NCBI RefSeq assembly: GCF_009017415.1
Contig: NC_092406.1
Location: 3,410,001 to 3,474,000, forward strand
Direction of reading: 5' to 3'
DNA from: Aspergillus flavus
Lineage: Eukaryota > Ascomycota > Eurotiomycetes > Eurotiales > Aspergillaceae
Length of the DNA: 64,000 nt
The position numbers were made by a program, and so were the translations under genes. The notes below the pieces were generated by a model. That model searched no databases. It was given only the letters and a program-made list of their open reading frames with translations, and was not told the origin of the DNA. Of this stretch, positions 1 through 10,100 are shown piece by piece. Within the stretch, counting starts at the first letter, position 1, and each line of letters begins with the position of its first letter.

Positions 1-1
1 C

Positions 2-496
2 TTGAGTGTAAACCCAGTTTCCAGGACCCCATCGGCTCTTTCAACCTCTAGCCAGGTCTCCGTTGCGCCTGACTGGCAACAGTACGGTTCCACAGGGTCA
101 CCATCTATCTGTGAATCGTCGGACGCAGATTACTCGAACAGGGTAGAACCTTTTATGTTCGAAGGACAGTTACAAACGTCGAACCCGATGACTGTTGCAG
201 CACCCCAAGCTAGCTTCAATCCCCCTAGCGGCCATCCTCCTGAGCCCGGTCTCCACTCATATTCACACTTATACGCAGGAAGTGGTCCCAACCAAGTGCG
301 CCGAGGGGAGCATTCACACAACCCTCAACACGTCGTGCAATGTGCGACGAGTCAACGCTCAATGTCCGTGCCAACTATCCCGTCAGAAAGGGAACTTCGT
401 GGGTACCCCGTCATTCACGCCGCCCAACAATATCAACAAGTACCGGAACATCCCCAAAGAAACGATTACAGCTATGATTGGGCTCGTCGACAGTGA
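2..496 (+). CDS. C-terminal end of an unidentified Ser/Pro/Gln-rich protein (cut by window edge)
   Basis: An open frame enters from the left edge and ends at TGA 494-496. No ATG opens it, so the gene starts upstream and only about 164 residues are visible. The segment has no recognisable fold. It is rich in Ser, Pro, Gln, His and Asn, with Tyr-rich stretches and a last residue run SYDWARRQ, as in the disordered tails of fungal transcription factors and other regulators. Codon use looks genic and a competing frame (195-554) is shorter in coding-like sequence. I do not recognise the protein. A regulator is a guess from composition only. The CDS could also be the last exon of a spliced gene. Confidence 0.55.
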   Translation: MSVNPVSRTPSALSTSSQVSVAPDWQQYGSTGSPSICESSDADYSNRVEPFMFEGQLQTSNPMTVAAPQASFNPPSGHPPEPGLHSYSHLYAGSGPNQVRRGEHSHNPQHVVQCATSQRSMSVPTIPSERELRGYPVIHAAQQYQQVPEHPQRNDYSYDWARRQ

Positions 497-1436
497 TACT
501 GTTGGCAAGTGGTCGTTCAAGGAGGTATATCTTAATTGTGTAATTGTGGCCTAAATACCTATGAACAAGTTGGGCACTGATACCCAATACGCGATGATAT
601 TATCGTATGGTTCACGCACGACCCAAGCAATCGACCTTCCATACCGTGTCCACGGGGTATCAAATGCGTGCCCCGGTTTTAACCGCCCCTTGCCATGGTA
701 ACTAATACTTCCATCGGTTCAAATGCAAGGTCTTTGAATGGCACCTTGCTCACTATCGCTGTGTCATCCAGACTCAGCAACACAAGCTATAGCGGGCTAC
801 CTTTTCTTATCATAATTGTGATAGCCTGGAGTATAATACCTAGAAACCGATCAGTCGCCCGCCTGACGGAAATGATTAATGATGATAATTGCCAAACCAT
901 ATACGTTACGAAATCTTGAAATGAATATGTTCTGTGTTCCAGTGAAGGTTTCTCGGGAATTCGCGATACCGCGAATACGTACTAGGTTTCCTCAGAGATT
1001 TGTTCGAACACAGCATGAGCTCTGCAACAAGGAAATGAATTATGCAGTATATTCCTTCGGCATATGTTCCGGTGCTGACGCCTTCCACCCCACCTAAGGC
1101 CAACTGTAATGTAAGGGACAAACTAGTATGCCCAGCCTTATCGAAGGGGGATTCGACTTATCAGATAAAACCTATCACACCAATCTACGGCAAAAGTCTG
1201 TTCATAAATAAAATGCTTAACAGGGGTTTTTTTTTTTTTTTTTTTTTTTCCTTTTTAAAAGAAAACAGAGAAAAAGTAAACCAAATGCTAGTTTATCATA
1301 CAAATTTTTCATAACTCTAATATAAGCCGGAGTGTATCATGGATCTTGCGGTCATCAAGTGACTACATCCCTCAAAGATGTACGCCAGGTATCTAGCAAC
1401 ACCAACAGAATAACAAGGGTTCGCATTTAGTTAGGT
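497..1436. other. Intergenic, no gene seen
   Basis: This holds the 3' flanks of the first gene and of the convergent acyl-CoA dehydrogenase gene. The short open frames have no gene-like composition. The only distinct element is a T23 homopolymer at 1227-1249. No promoter was recognised. Confidence 0.5.
1227..1249 (+). repeat. T23 homopolymer
   Basis: An uninterrupted run of about 23 T lies between two convergent genes. It is a simple mononucleotide repeat, likely variable in length between isolates and error-prone in sequencing. Confidence 0.9.
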
Positions 1437-2919
1437 TTAGTTAGTATACTGCTTCTGCAGAAGTTTCGCGATGGTCTGCAGCTGAATATTGCTGGTTCCT
1501 TCGTAGATAGCGCCGATCTTGCTATCACGGAACATCTTCTCTGCGATACCCTCGCGCACGAAGCCCATTCCGCCCATCCATTCTACTGCAGAGCCAGATA
1601 CGCGACCTGCAACCTGTGAGGCATAGAGCTTGGCCATCGCGGCGTCCTGGACGAAATCTTGACCTGCTTCCTTCTTCCGTGCGGCGTTATAGACCAGAGC
1701 ACGTGCTGCAGCAATTTCGGTGTAGGCCTGAGCCAACTGATGCTGCATGCCTTGGAAGGTTCCAATGAGCTGACCAAACTGACGGCGATCATTCCAGACA
1801 TAGCTGTCATCGAGAGTTAGTAAAGATTCCTCGGCATGATGTAGATAAAGTACGTCAGGGCTGTCCTTACCGAGCAGCGTTTTCCCAAGCACCCAGTGCC
1901 AAACCAGTCATCTGGGCAGCAATACCAATGCGACCCTCGTTAAGAACGCTGATGGCATACTTGTAGCCCTGTCCTTCTTCACCCAGGAGGTTGCTCTTGG
2001 GAATCACCACGTCGTCGAAGTTGAGAACGCAGGTGCTGCTGGCGCGGATTCCCAGCTTCTTCTCCTTCTTGGCAATAGAGAACCCGGGCGTGTCCTTCTC
2101 GACAATAAAGGCAGTGATACCCTTGTACCCTTGGCTGGGGTCAAGGTTAGCGAAGACGATGAATACACCAGACTCCATGGCGTTGGTAATCCACATCTTC
2201 GAACCATTCAACTTATATCCATCGGAAAGCTTCTCGGCCTTGGTTTGCAGAGCGAATGCATCCGATCCAGACGCAGGCTCAGACAGACAGAATGAGCCCA
2301 CAGTGCCGGTAGCCAACTTGGGCAACCACGTCCGTCTCGCCTGGGCATCACCGTATTTCATAATAGCCGTGTTCACGAGTGTGTTATGGACGTCGACCAT
2401 GACACTGACACTAGGGTCAATTCTCGCCAATTCCTCAATCGCCACGATGGCAGATGTGAAGTTCATGCCGGCTCCACCGTATTCCTCGGGAACCTCAATA
2501 CTCATCAACCCTTGCTCGAACAGCTGCTCGACAATGGCGGGGTCCATGGCTTCCGCCTCATCCATATCTCGGACCTTAGGTCCAATCTGCTCCTGAGCGA
2601 ACTTTGACACTGTGTCGGCCATCATTGACTCTGTTTCGGAAAGAAGGGTGATCGGGGTCGGTGTCAGAGTGGACAAGTCGACATCCCGCCGGCGGGATGT
2701 GGTAGAGAACGCATGGGTACTGTTCATTCAACGGTAGTTAGTGATAAGTACATGCATATGCATTTTGAGAGTCTATGTCATTGGACAAAGCAGTAGTGAG
2801 CGAGCCACTAGAGAAACACACCTCCGAGCTAAATGAGAAGGCAATGGCCGTCTTGCGGCCATGCGGAACGAGGGAGTAGTCCGGCACAGAGGCCGCAACG
2901 CGCGGGTGATGGACGCCAT
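1437..2919 (-). CDS. Mitochondrial acyl-CoA dehydrogenase (short/branched-chain type)
   Basis: An FAD-dependent enzyme that oxidises acyl-CoA to 2-enoyl-CoA in mitochondrial beta-oxidation or branched-chain amino-acid breakdown. Three exons are joined: 2919-2822, 2719-1871, 1803-1437 (complement). Introns run 2720-2821 (GTGTGT..CAG) and 1804-1870 (GTAAGG..CAG). This gives 437 residues, normal for the family. Residues 1-45 are Arg/Ser-rich with no acids and end in FSTTSRRR, a typical mitochondrial presequence. Next come the N domain, the middle domain (FCLSEPASGSDAF, MWITNA) and the C domain. YEGTSNIQ near residue 418 carries the Glu expected to be the catalytic base. The start is chosen because only this ATG gives the presequence and splices in frame (ARS/THAFSTT). 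The short/branched-chain assignment is by resemblance; exact substrate is not determined. Confidence 0.93.
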
Positions 2920-3228
2920 CGCAGGGAACCGAAATAGGTAAGTTAAAACTAGCTAAAGGCACGGAATCAAATGCTTGAGTACACAGAAAAGAGGGGGAAG
3001 AGAAAAGAGAACAGAGGTGAGCTGGGGAAGAAGAGGGTGTTGGAGCGAAATCACGAGGGCGCTGCTGATGAACCTCGGTTAACCGCGGCTGCCCCCAGCA
3101 TGTAAGCTTGCTTCCCCATGGGTTGTCCGCGGCCTTGCCTTCAACGGCCCGCGGGACCAGGATTTCCTCTTCAGTATCAAATTCGCTTTACTACGGAATG
3201 AAGATAACTTTCAGATGATCTACGTACT
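2920..3228. promoter_or_regulatory. Promoter and leader region of the acyl-CoA dehydrogenase gene
   Basis: A purine-rich tract (2985-3030, A/G on the + strand, so pyrimidine-rich on the coding strand) precedes the gene, as is common in fungal core promoters. A palindrome-like CCGCGG/GGCCCGCGG stretch lies at 3128-3155. CCGCGG-like sites can be Zn2Cys6-factor targets, but no factor can be assigned from sequence alone. The region also contains the 3' flank of the broken phosphoesterase gene. Confidence 0.35.
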
Positions 3229-4059
3229 TTAGTGGCATGGTCTACTCCATTGTTCAATACTGACCACTTTCTCCGGATCAAATGCTTTCGACTGAGCGAA
3301 GTAGTACCCCCTCTGATTCGCCACAAGTCGTTTCCCAGTCTTGTCATCTATAAAATCGCAATTGTAGTGCGTATGTCCAAATGCCCAGAGACACACTTGA
3401 GTATTCTTCCAACATGGTTCTTACGCGATATCTGTTGCAAATCCGGAAGAGATAGGGCTGTTGGCATGTACGGGGTCAACAGCCGCTGCCGCAAGGGTTG
3501 GACTATGATGGCTGAATATCACTATCTTGCGACGGGGTTCCGACCTCACAATATGAGAAACCTGATCGTTAAGCCATGTTCGGTCAGCCTCATGGACGGT
3601 GCAATGGGCTTCAACAGTCCAATCCTCGCTGTGATAAAAATCATTAAGGCCAAAGCTAACATGAGTTTCTTGGCTCTTGGGGACCCTCGAATATAGTATG
3701 CAGCCCAGAACGGTAATATGAGGGGAGATATCGTAGCGTGCCTGATCCATGAACACGAACTTCCCCAGCTACTGACCCTCGTGCGTTCGTTTCTGGTTAA
3801 TGGTGGTAGAAAACCTTTGCATTTTTTTTTTCCTCGCAGTCGCCCAATTAGAATGGTAAGGCTCGTGGTTCCCTAAGAGGAAAAAGACGATCTGGAACTT
3901 TTGGAGCTGAGCTTCAAGAAAGATAAATAACCCATTGTCTTTGATATTGCCGATATCTCCCAGAATCGCCAGGTAGGGCGCTTGGGGAGCGATGTCAAAC
4001 AAATCTTACGCCTCAGGGGCTTCGAGGTGGAGGTCAGACAGAATCTGAAAAGACGCCAT
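3229..4059 (-). pseudogene. Calcineurin-like metallophosphoesterase with three in-frame stops
   Basis: Read from ATG 4059 to TAA 3229, this is one unbroken frame of 277 codons with internal stops TAA 4008-4006, TAG 3771-3769 and TAA 3423-3421. There is no frameshift and no intron is needed. All family metal-binding motifs are present in order: SDLHLE, LGDIGN, LLGNHEPY, FSHHSPT and FGHTHYN. The intact family would bind two metal ions and cleave phosphoester bonds; many fungi carry such cytosolic proteins of about 270 residues. The three stops are spread over the length and none lies between a donor and acceptor that would remove it. The likeliest reading is a recent pseudogene. Readthrough or strain-specific loss are alternatives. 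The downstream part after the third stop (EPCWKN..WSRPCH) still reads like conserved coding sequence. Confidence 0.85.
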
Positions 4060-4736
4060 TTGATGCCAAGATATCTATGTCTTAAGAGCTGAGGTTTAAG
4101 CGCCAATAATACTAAAAACACTGGAGCTTGTGACTGAAATAGCACTGCCTAGTAGTTACGCGGTACTGTTGGGAAAGATCACGTCTTTGGTTTGCGGAAG
4201 GATTCCCGACCAGCAAGAGGCACATCCAGCGAACAACAAAGACAGAATATTCAGGAATGTCCCAACAGACGAAATAATCACATGCAAATTGCTGGGTGAA
4301 GTTTGTTTCCATTTGGTTCAAGCCACTCATGACAAAAGACGTTCGAATCTGTGGCGGTGCATTCTTCATGACCCTGTGGCGCAGCAATGTTGGGACCCAA
4401 AAGGGGTAAAGGGGTGACCCAATGCTTATCTAATCAAGAGTACAGTGTCACTTTCACAACGTCATTGGCTATGACGACGCGCCCCCTCCAGAAAGACCAA
4501 GACTTCTCTTGACAGAGATATATTACTGCCTCTGTCCTTGGGAGATTGAATTCCTTTTGATTATCTCTTTTACTGCTACATTAATATCAGTGATTTCTTA
4601 TTTAAAAACAGGTACACCAGAGCATCCCGTCTCCTTTACACTCAGCGACTGTTATCACTTTCCCCGCAATATCAACAGTCCCCCGCTTTTGGTAATAAAC
4701 AGGGGTACAACTTTTATCTCAGGCTCTATCGATATC
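4060..4736. promoter_or_regulatory. Shared upstream region of the phosphoesterase remnant (-) and the senescence-domain gene (+)
   Basis: A 0.68 kb region between divergent starts. The + strand frame upstream of ATG 4737 is open from 4509 but its composition (Ile/Leu/Ser/Thr rich, AT-rich DNA) looks like leader or intron rather than coding. An ACAG just before 4613 could be the acceptor of a leader intron. No TATA box is convincing. Confidence 0.35.
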
Positions 4737-6297
4737 ATGTCGGGTACCACTCATGACCCTCGCCTTCTCTACAGCGTCAACAACATAACTGCTTTCCATA
4801 TCCAGAATGGCGAAGAAACCGAGCTCACTCCATCGGGGCCTCAAACCCTTTCCCTTCTAATGGTTCCGACAAGTGCTTCTACACCTCAAAGCTCTCACGA
4901 TGCACCAGCAGAAGAAGATTTCTATCTTCATCTTAATCTCCCTCCAGAGCTAGATCTGGCACTTCCCGCCTCTACACAGATCTATCACCAGCCGCCAAAC
5001 AGCTATTTGATCCCCCGCTGGGATTTGGGTCCAGATGCAGGCGCGTTCATTCGCATACAATTTCCGGCTATTGGGAGCGGCCCTGATAAGGTATCTCAGG
5101 AAGATGTGGATACTTTTGAGACCATTCTAGCACAATGTACCGCATTTCTGGAGCGTGCAGCCCCACCGAAAGAACATGCTCCGTACAACCCAGCAGACTT
5201 TGCGCCAGGTGCAGGTTATGTCTCGTCTACGAGCCCTGATCAGAAGGACCCTCATGGACGGATAGTGCTCGTTGATGAAGAAGATGGCAGTGTTGTTGGT
5301 GAAATGGAAGGGTATGATGTGGTTGAGAAACCTGGCGTGAAGCCCGGCTCTAAGAGTAAGTCAGCAATGTTTTCTGTAGGCGTTACCCATGGTTAACTTT
5401 TCAATAGGGCCTGTGGAGGTAGAACTTCCTACAGAAGGTGAAGGTAACAAAGTCAGCGTCAGCAACGTGTCTGAGGAATACTTGCAGATGGCCCGGCACC
5501 CTGCGTATAAGGACTCAACATTGGTCCAAACTTCTGCTACTGCCTCTCGTCTGATCGTGACTGGTTCTTCATATGTTGCCAATCTGATGACCAGTGGGGC
5601 GGAAACCTTTACTAAGAAGACCAAACCTAACCCGAAGCCAATGACGTTCTCTGAGGCTACTCACTCAAGGGTTCGTAAGGTTGGAAATCTCACGCATGGT
5701 GCCGCTGGCATCTCAGCCAAGACTGTCGGCCAGGTCGGTAAGGTTGCACAGAACTTCGGTGCTTCATTAACCCGTCGCAACCCGGACGCAAAGCGCAAGG
5801 GCGACAAGGCAGTGAACGGCGACTACAAGCCGGGCATACTAAACAAATCAATGATCGCATTCTCGACACTGGCGGATGGTATTGAGCAGAGTGCCCGCAC
5901 CGTACTAACCCATGGCTCTGCTGCTGCCAGTACGATGATCGGACATCGGTATGGAGCTGAGGCTGGCGCTGTGGCGAGCGATTTGACTGGGGGCGTGAAA
6001 AATGTGGGACTAGTCTACATCGATGCCACAGGGGTCAGCCGTAAGGCAGTCCTCAAATCCGTAGCTAAGGGTATGGTTGTCGGGCGCATGCGCAACGGAC
6101 AACAAGTTCTGGTCGGTAGTGGTGATGGCGGTGATGTTCCCCCGGCTGCAGGAGGCCGGAGCAATATCACCTCAGGGTCAGGTGGACGTGGTTCCGTTGC
6201 AAGACGTCCATCTCCGACCCCTACACCACCGCCCGCCTATGGTGCGCCGAACACAACGTCGCTCGGAGGAATAAGCATGTCAGGGGGAAAGCATTAA
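4737..6297 (+). CDS. Senescence/spartin-domain protein
   Basis: Two exons, 4737-5355 and 5408-6297, with a 52-bp intron (GTAAGT..AATAG) that joins GSK to RPVEVELP and gives 502 residues. The N-terminal half resembles the lipid-droplet/MIT-like part of spartin-type proteins. The second exon carries the senescence domain: small-residue-rich helices with HGAAGISAKTVGQVG, HGSAAASTMIGHRYG and GLVYIDATGVSRK, about residues 240-430. The C-terminus is a disordered Gly/Ser/Pro tail. Human spartin and plant senescence proteins of this family associate with lipid droplets and membranes; a similar peripheral membrane role here is inference. The start is the first ATG in the conserved reading frame (MSGTTHDPRLLYS); an upstream ATG at 4509 would add an AT-rich, non-conserved-looking segment. 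Confidence 0.85.
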
Positions 6298-7058
6298 ATA
6301 ATGCATGATATACAGGGATTTGGGGATATTTCTTGACTTTGTATTGTTTTCCTTTCTTCCTTTTGTTTTTGAAGAATTGGAGCTAAATACTGTGGTCATG
6401 GGCTCATGACCTTGTTATCATGTGGAGCTTGATGTCAGTTACAGCGAGCCTAATGTTTAAAGTTGAACTTTCTGTACATACATATTATGGAAGATACCTT
6501 ATGTCCAAGATACATACTAGATATTCGAAAAGGACTATACGTTCTAAGCATTGAACACAATAAGTCTCATGAATCTATCTTCTTCGTTCTGCCTTGTCAT
6601 GTAGAGAGTAGGTTCCCTTTGATCAAGGCCCGCTCTCCCGCCTATCAATAGTCAAGTACGGAGTACGTAGAAATACTTATCTCCGAATCGCCGCCTCTCT
6701 ACTCACTGGGTGGATACCTCCCATACCAAGCTACGTAAGAGAAACCTTCTCCGCAGTAGGGCTGCTGCTAAGTGGTCCAAATGTTCAGCCAATATCTGAG
6801 TTGGAACATATTCCATTGGCAATGAGTGCACAATTAGTAGAATTGATAAACTTGCCACCTTTAGGATAGACGGCTCGTATAGTTATTTTTGTATTTATTT
6901 AGCTTTTACAGTAAGCACGTTAAGAACAATTCTATACTGAAAGTATTGTACTAGCTGTTTTATGCTATGGTGGGAACTCTAAAGTCCCGGGGGCATGGGC
7001 ACTCAAAGAACTGCAATGTTTAGAAAACCACCCCTGATATTGGCTTTCAAGAGATAAT
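6298..7058. other. Intergenic, AT-rich
   Basis: The 3' flank of the senescence-domain gene runs into promoter DNA for the cysteine-rich locus. TACGGAGTA followed by CGTA occurs at 6657-6665. No gene-like open frame was seen on either strand. Confidence 0.5.
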
Positions 7059-7065
7059 TATATAA
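7059..7065 (+). promoter_or_regulatory. TATA box of the small cysteine-rich secreted protein locus
   Basis: TATATAA lies 120 bp upstream of the ATG at 7185, a usual distance in filamentous fungi. An A-rich context (AAAAC) directly precedes the ATG. Identified by sequence only. Confidence 0.5.
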
Positions 7066-7184
7066 GGACTCGTTCTCTGACATAGATACTCCACCTATAA
7101 ACAGATGCTTTGTTATTCTACCAGGTAGGTGCCGTGTTGTTCATCTGGATGTTTCAAACTCACTATAATCAAAAGTGTCAAAAC

Positions 7185-7646
7185 ATGAAAGCCACCGTCA
7201 TATCTATCCTCATCCTTTCTTTCTCCTCCAACGTTGCAAGGTAATCCGCCGCCCGCCCAGCGGCCAAGACTACGTCCTCTAGCTCAGAAGGAGGTCTCGC
7301 CTTTACCAGGTGTTAGTCAACCAAACCACGAGATGATCGCAGATCGCATAACTGACTATAGACAAGAACTGTCTCATAGTGACGGTACCAGCGAAGGCAG
7401 ATGAAAGGCCGAGGAAAATATGCAAAATTGTAGAAGGATCGAAGTACCAGGCAGGGTTTCACATACTCAGCAAAGTCAGCGAATATTCTTGTGATGCTGA
7501 AACTCCGGTAAGACAGCCGCTAGTATGTTATATTGTCTGTGGACTAATTGTGGTAGTGCACCCAATCGAGAAGCGATTGCTTTGTTAGACTAACTTATGT
7601 CCCGGAAGAGGGTGTAAGTCAGATAGTGGGAGTAACATGTCATTGA
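7185..7646 (+). pseudogene. Small six-cysteine secreted protein gene, probably broken by a stop in the signal exon
   Basis: Model: exon 1 7185-7293, intron 7294-7361, exon 2 7362-7507, intron 7508-7556 (GTAAGA..CTAAT..GTAG), exon 3 7557-7646. Phases agree throughout and the frame has 115 codons. Exon 1 encodes a clear secretion signal (MKATVISILILSF) and then TAA at 7242-7244 (codon 20). The following frame is Ala/Ser/Thr-rich, as after a signal peptide. Exons 2-3 encode a compact domain with six Cys spaced X16, X22, X5, X6, X19, ending in VTCH, enough for three disulphides. The second intron is canonical and adds Cys 4-6 exactly in frame. The first intron has a good branch (AACTGAC) and acceptor but a weak GTCTCG donor. 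I do not recognise the family; it has the form of fungal small secreted proteins. Either one nonsense change killed it, or exon 1 is spliced in a way I could not find. Confidence 0.5.
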
Positions 7647-9840
7647 CGACAACGGAGAATAAGAGATCGAAAGACAGAAGGAGAACGCCAGTTGGTAGAA
7701 AACTGGATGCATTAGGACTAAGTATGACGTACATATTTAAAGCGATTGAATATGCTTAACTATGTATATGCATAAGGCGTAATGCCTGTGTCACTCCATG
7801 TGGGTTCAAAGGGGATCTGTACTTGTATATAAAGATGATCACAAAACAATCCAGTGGTAAATTTTGGGGATAGATCTAGCTTGTGCGATAGAGAGTGAAA
7901 CTCCCAAACTAGTAGCACATGACTGTAGTAGCAGTCTATGAGCTGCGTTTTCTTATAATGGGTCTCGCCACTTCTAAGAGGGTCTGGTGTGAGCGCCCAG
8001 GAACCGCAGATCCATAGGCATTTGTTCATTGCCCGTAGGGCGATCCTGGAGGCGAAAGTTAAAAGGTCGGCTAATCTGAGATTGCCCTGGATTGTCCGGA
8101 GTAAATTAAGGCGGATTGAAAATGGAAAAGTACAACACAATGTTTCCACGGAGAAGTGTTGATGACGAATTCTTCCGAGTGTATATGCCTCGCCATTTAT
8201 CTCCTTTATTGGAATGAATTGCTCTTAATGCTGGGATGTCCTTGCTGGAGGAGGCCAGCCCTGAATATCTTATAATCTACTGCCACTGTGTACATATACA
8301 CCTATGCATTACTGCACTACTAGTGTCAATTTTCACTCATCGAGCTAAAGATCATGTTGAATTATGACAGGGAACCTTAAATCCGGGACAATTAAGATCT
8401 GCTCTGGAATGCGGGACGTAAAGAATGAAGATAAGATAGATCGAAAATATGATCGATAAACCAAGGGATATAGAATTTAAGCTCACGAAAACATAAAAAT
8501 TCCGATTAGTTAACCATCTATCCAAGCACAATTGGTGGGCAGAATGAACTCTGGGTCAGTGACACCCCTACCATGGTTGAGAACGGAGTGGAGGTTGGGG
8601 GTAAGGGGGCTGGTCGGTTGTCATAGATACTGGTCGGTTGGGTTTACCGTTTGCTGTAAGTCATTCATTAGGGTAAGATAAAATAGCAGGAGACTAAAAG
8701 CCAGCTGAGAAATATGCAAATCAACATCAAATTAATCATAATAAATCCCTGGGTTAGAAGTAGCAGGGGTACGGAGGGCGCCGAACAGGTATCCCCGTCT
8801 CAAGGACCAATCAAGAACGGCGGAATCATCGCACTGGCGCTTCAAGATGACGATCGGCTCGCCCCAGAGGCTCTAGTGAACTTGCCGTCCCGGGAGATGA
8901 AACAGTGGTTCGCTTTACCCCTGATGACTTGGCAACCCTCATTTCCCTTGGTCGGTCTAATTTGAAGACACAAGGTCTGAATCTAAATCATGGTTCTCTT
9001 TAAAAGAAACAAGAAAACAACATCGTTGTCAGAGGAGGTGATATGTGTCTCCATTCCGTATGTGAAGTACGAGACCTACATACTATTATTCCTGTAATCG
9101 CACGTACCTTGTGGATGCAGCAGGGTGGATACAGTACCTACTATTAGTTCCCCATCTTGGACCTGTTGATAGGTAACGGTTATTCGGATGCCTTCATGCC
9201 TCAGGACGTAGCAAGTGTTGATTGACGACACCCCGGATATTAATCGCTATTAATATCTTAAAATTAGCGCCTATATTATTCCCAGCCCATCAAGGTAAGG
9301 GACAAGAACACGTTCAGGCCCTTGAGAATAATGGGTGATCAGGTCATGTTTGCTTTCGGGAATCTTGACTCTCGAGAACCAGAGACACAGCAAGTGGATT
9401 ATCCTACATTATCCACTCAACTATTCCAGGAACGGCATTCTAAAAGATACTGGTCCATATCCAAGGCCCGGAGATTGAGAATTATCTCTTCCGGTTTATC
9501 ACAATTACTGGAATGACTTAAATAATTATATGGACTTTCAAACCATGTCATAATCATGATCAATATAAGTCATTAGTGAATTGTTGGATCCATTGACCCG
9601 CTGGGGGTGACTGACCGGCTTTTTCTTTTTTTTTTTTTTTGCCCCGGCCAGCAAAGCAACGTAGTCTACTTTGGTTCTAGTTTCTAGTTGTAAGTAAAGT
9701 AAGTCAGGTACCAGTACTACTACTGCTACCTTTAGTAGGTACCTTAAGCTAGTACTGGTAACTGATCCGGGAGGGCCAGAAAAAAAGAGGAAAAAAGGAA
9801 AAAAGGAAAAAAAGAAAAAAGGAAAAGAGGGTATCCAGAG
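7647..9840. other. Gene-poor region with one possible coding fragment
   Basis: Mostly AT-rich sequence with no convincing gene. Around 8755-8990 the + strand is GC-richer and coding-like. One frame reads GIIALALQDDDRLAPEAL and, after a +1 shift near 8895, another reads TVVRFTPDDLATLISLGRS. This looks like a frameshifted fragment of a gene I cannot name. The direct repeat GGTCGGTTG occurs at about 8611 and 8632. A poly-T tract lies at 9627-9639 and an A/G-only tract at 9779-9829. Confidence 0.35.
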
Positions 9841-10100
9841 CTCCAACACATACTCTTCTTACTCTTTCTCTTTCACGGGCTTACTCTTTCTTTCCCTTCC
9901 CTCCCAACCATCATCCTTTCCGTCTTTCTTCGTTTCCCTTTTCCTCTCAATTTCTTTTTTTTCTTGTTGTCCCCTTCTTTTCTTTTCCGAATATTATTTT
10001 TTTCTCTGGGTTTGTCACTCCTCCCTTGGGTGTCAATTATTTCACCCTTTCGAGGTCCATCCTCTCCCGCGACCCGTTCTTTTTTTGGGGTTTGGTTCAC
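9779..10100. promoter_or_regulatory. Purine then pyrimidine-rich core promoter/leader tract upstream of the kinase gene
   Basis: About 50 nt of almost pure A/G (9779-9829) are followed by about 250 nt of C/T-rich sequence on the + strand. Long CT tracts upstream of transcription starts are common in highly expressed Aspergillus genes. The tract lies 1.2-1.5 kb upstream of the kinase ATG, consistent with a long leader. Strand asymmetry could also favour triplex or H-DNA structure. Confidence 0.4.

Noticed and set aside
1991..2596. 201-residue open frame antisense to the acyl-CoA dehydrogenase gene
   Set aside because: It lies wholly within a well-supported exon on the other strand, and its composition mirrors that exon.
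7361..7588. Treating the exon 2 region as a simple unspliced gene
   Set aside because: The frame opens from a GTG rather than ATG and ends in intron-derived residues; the spliced model joins further Cys residues in phase.
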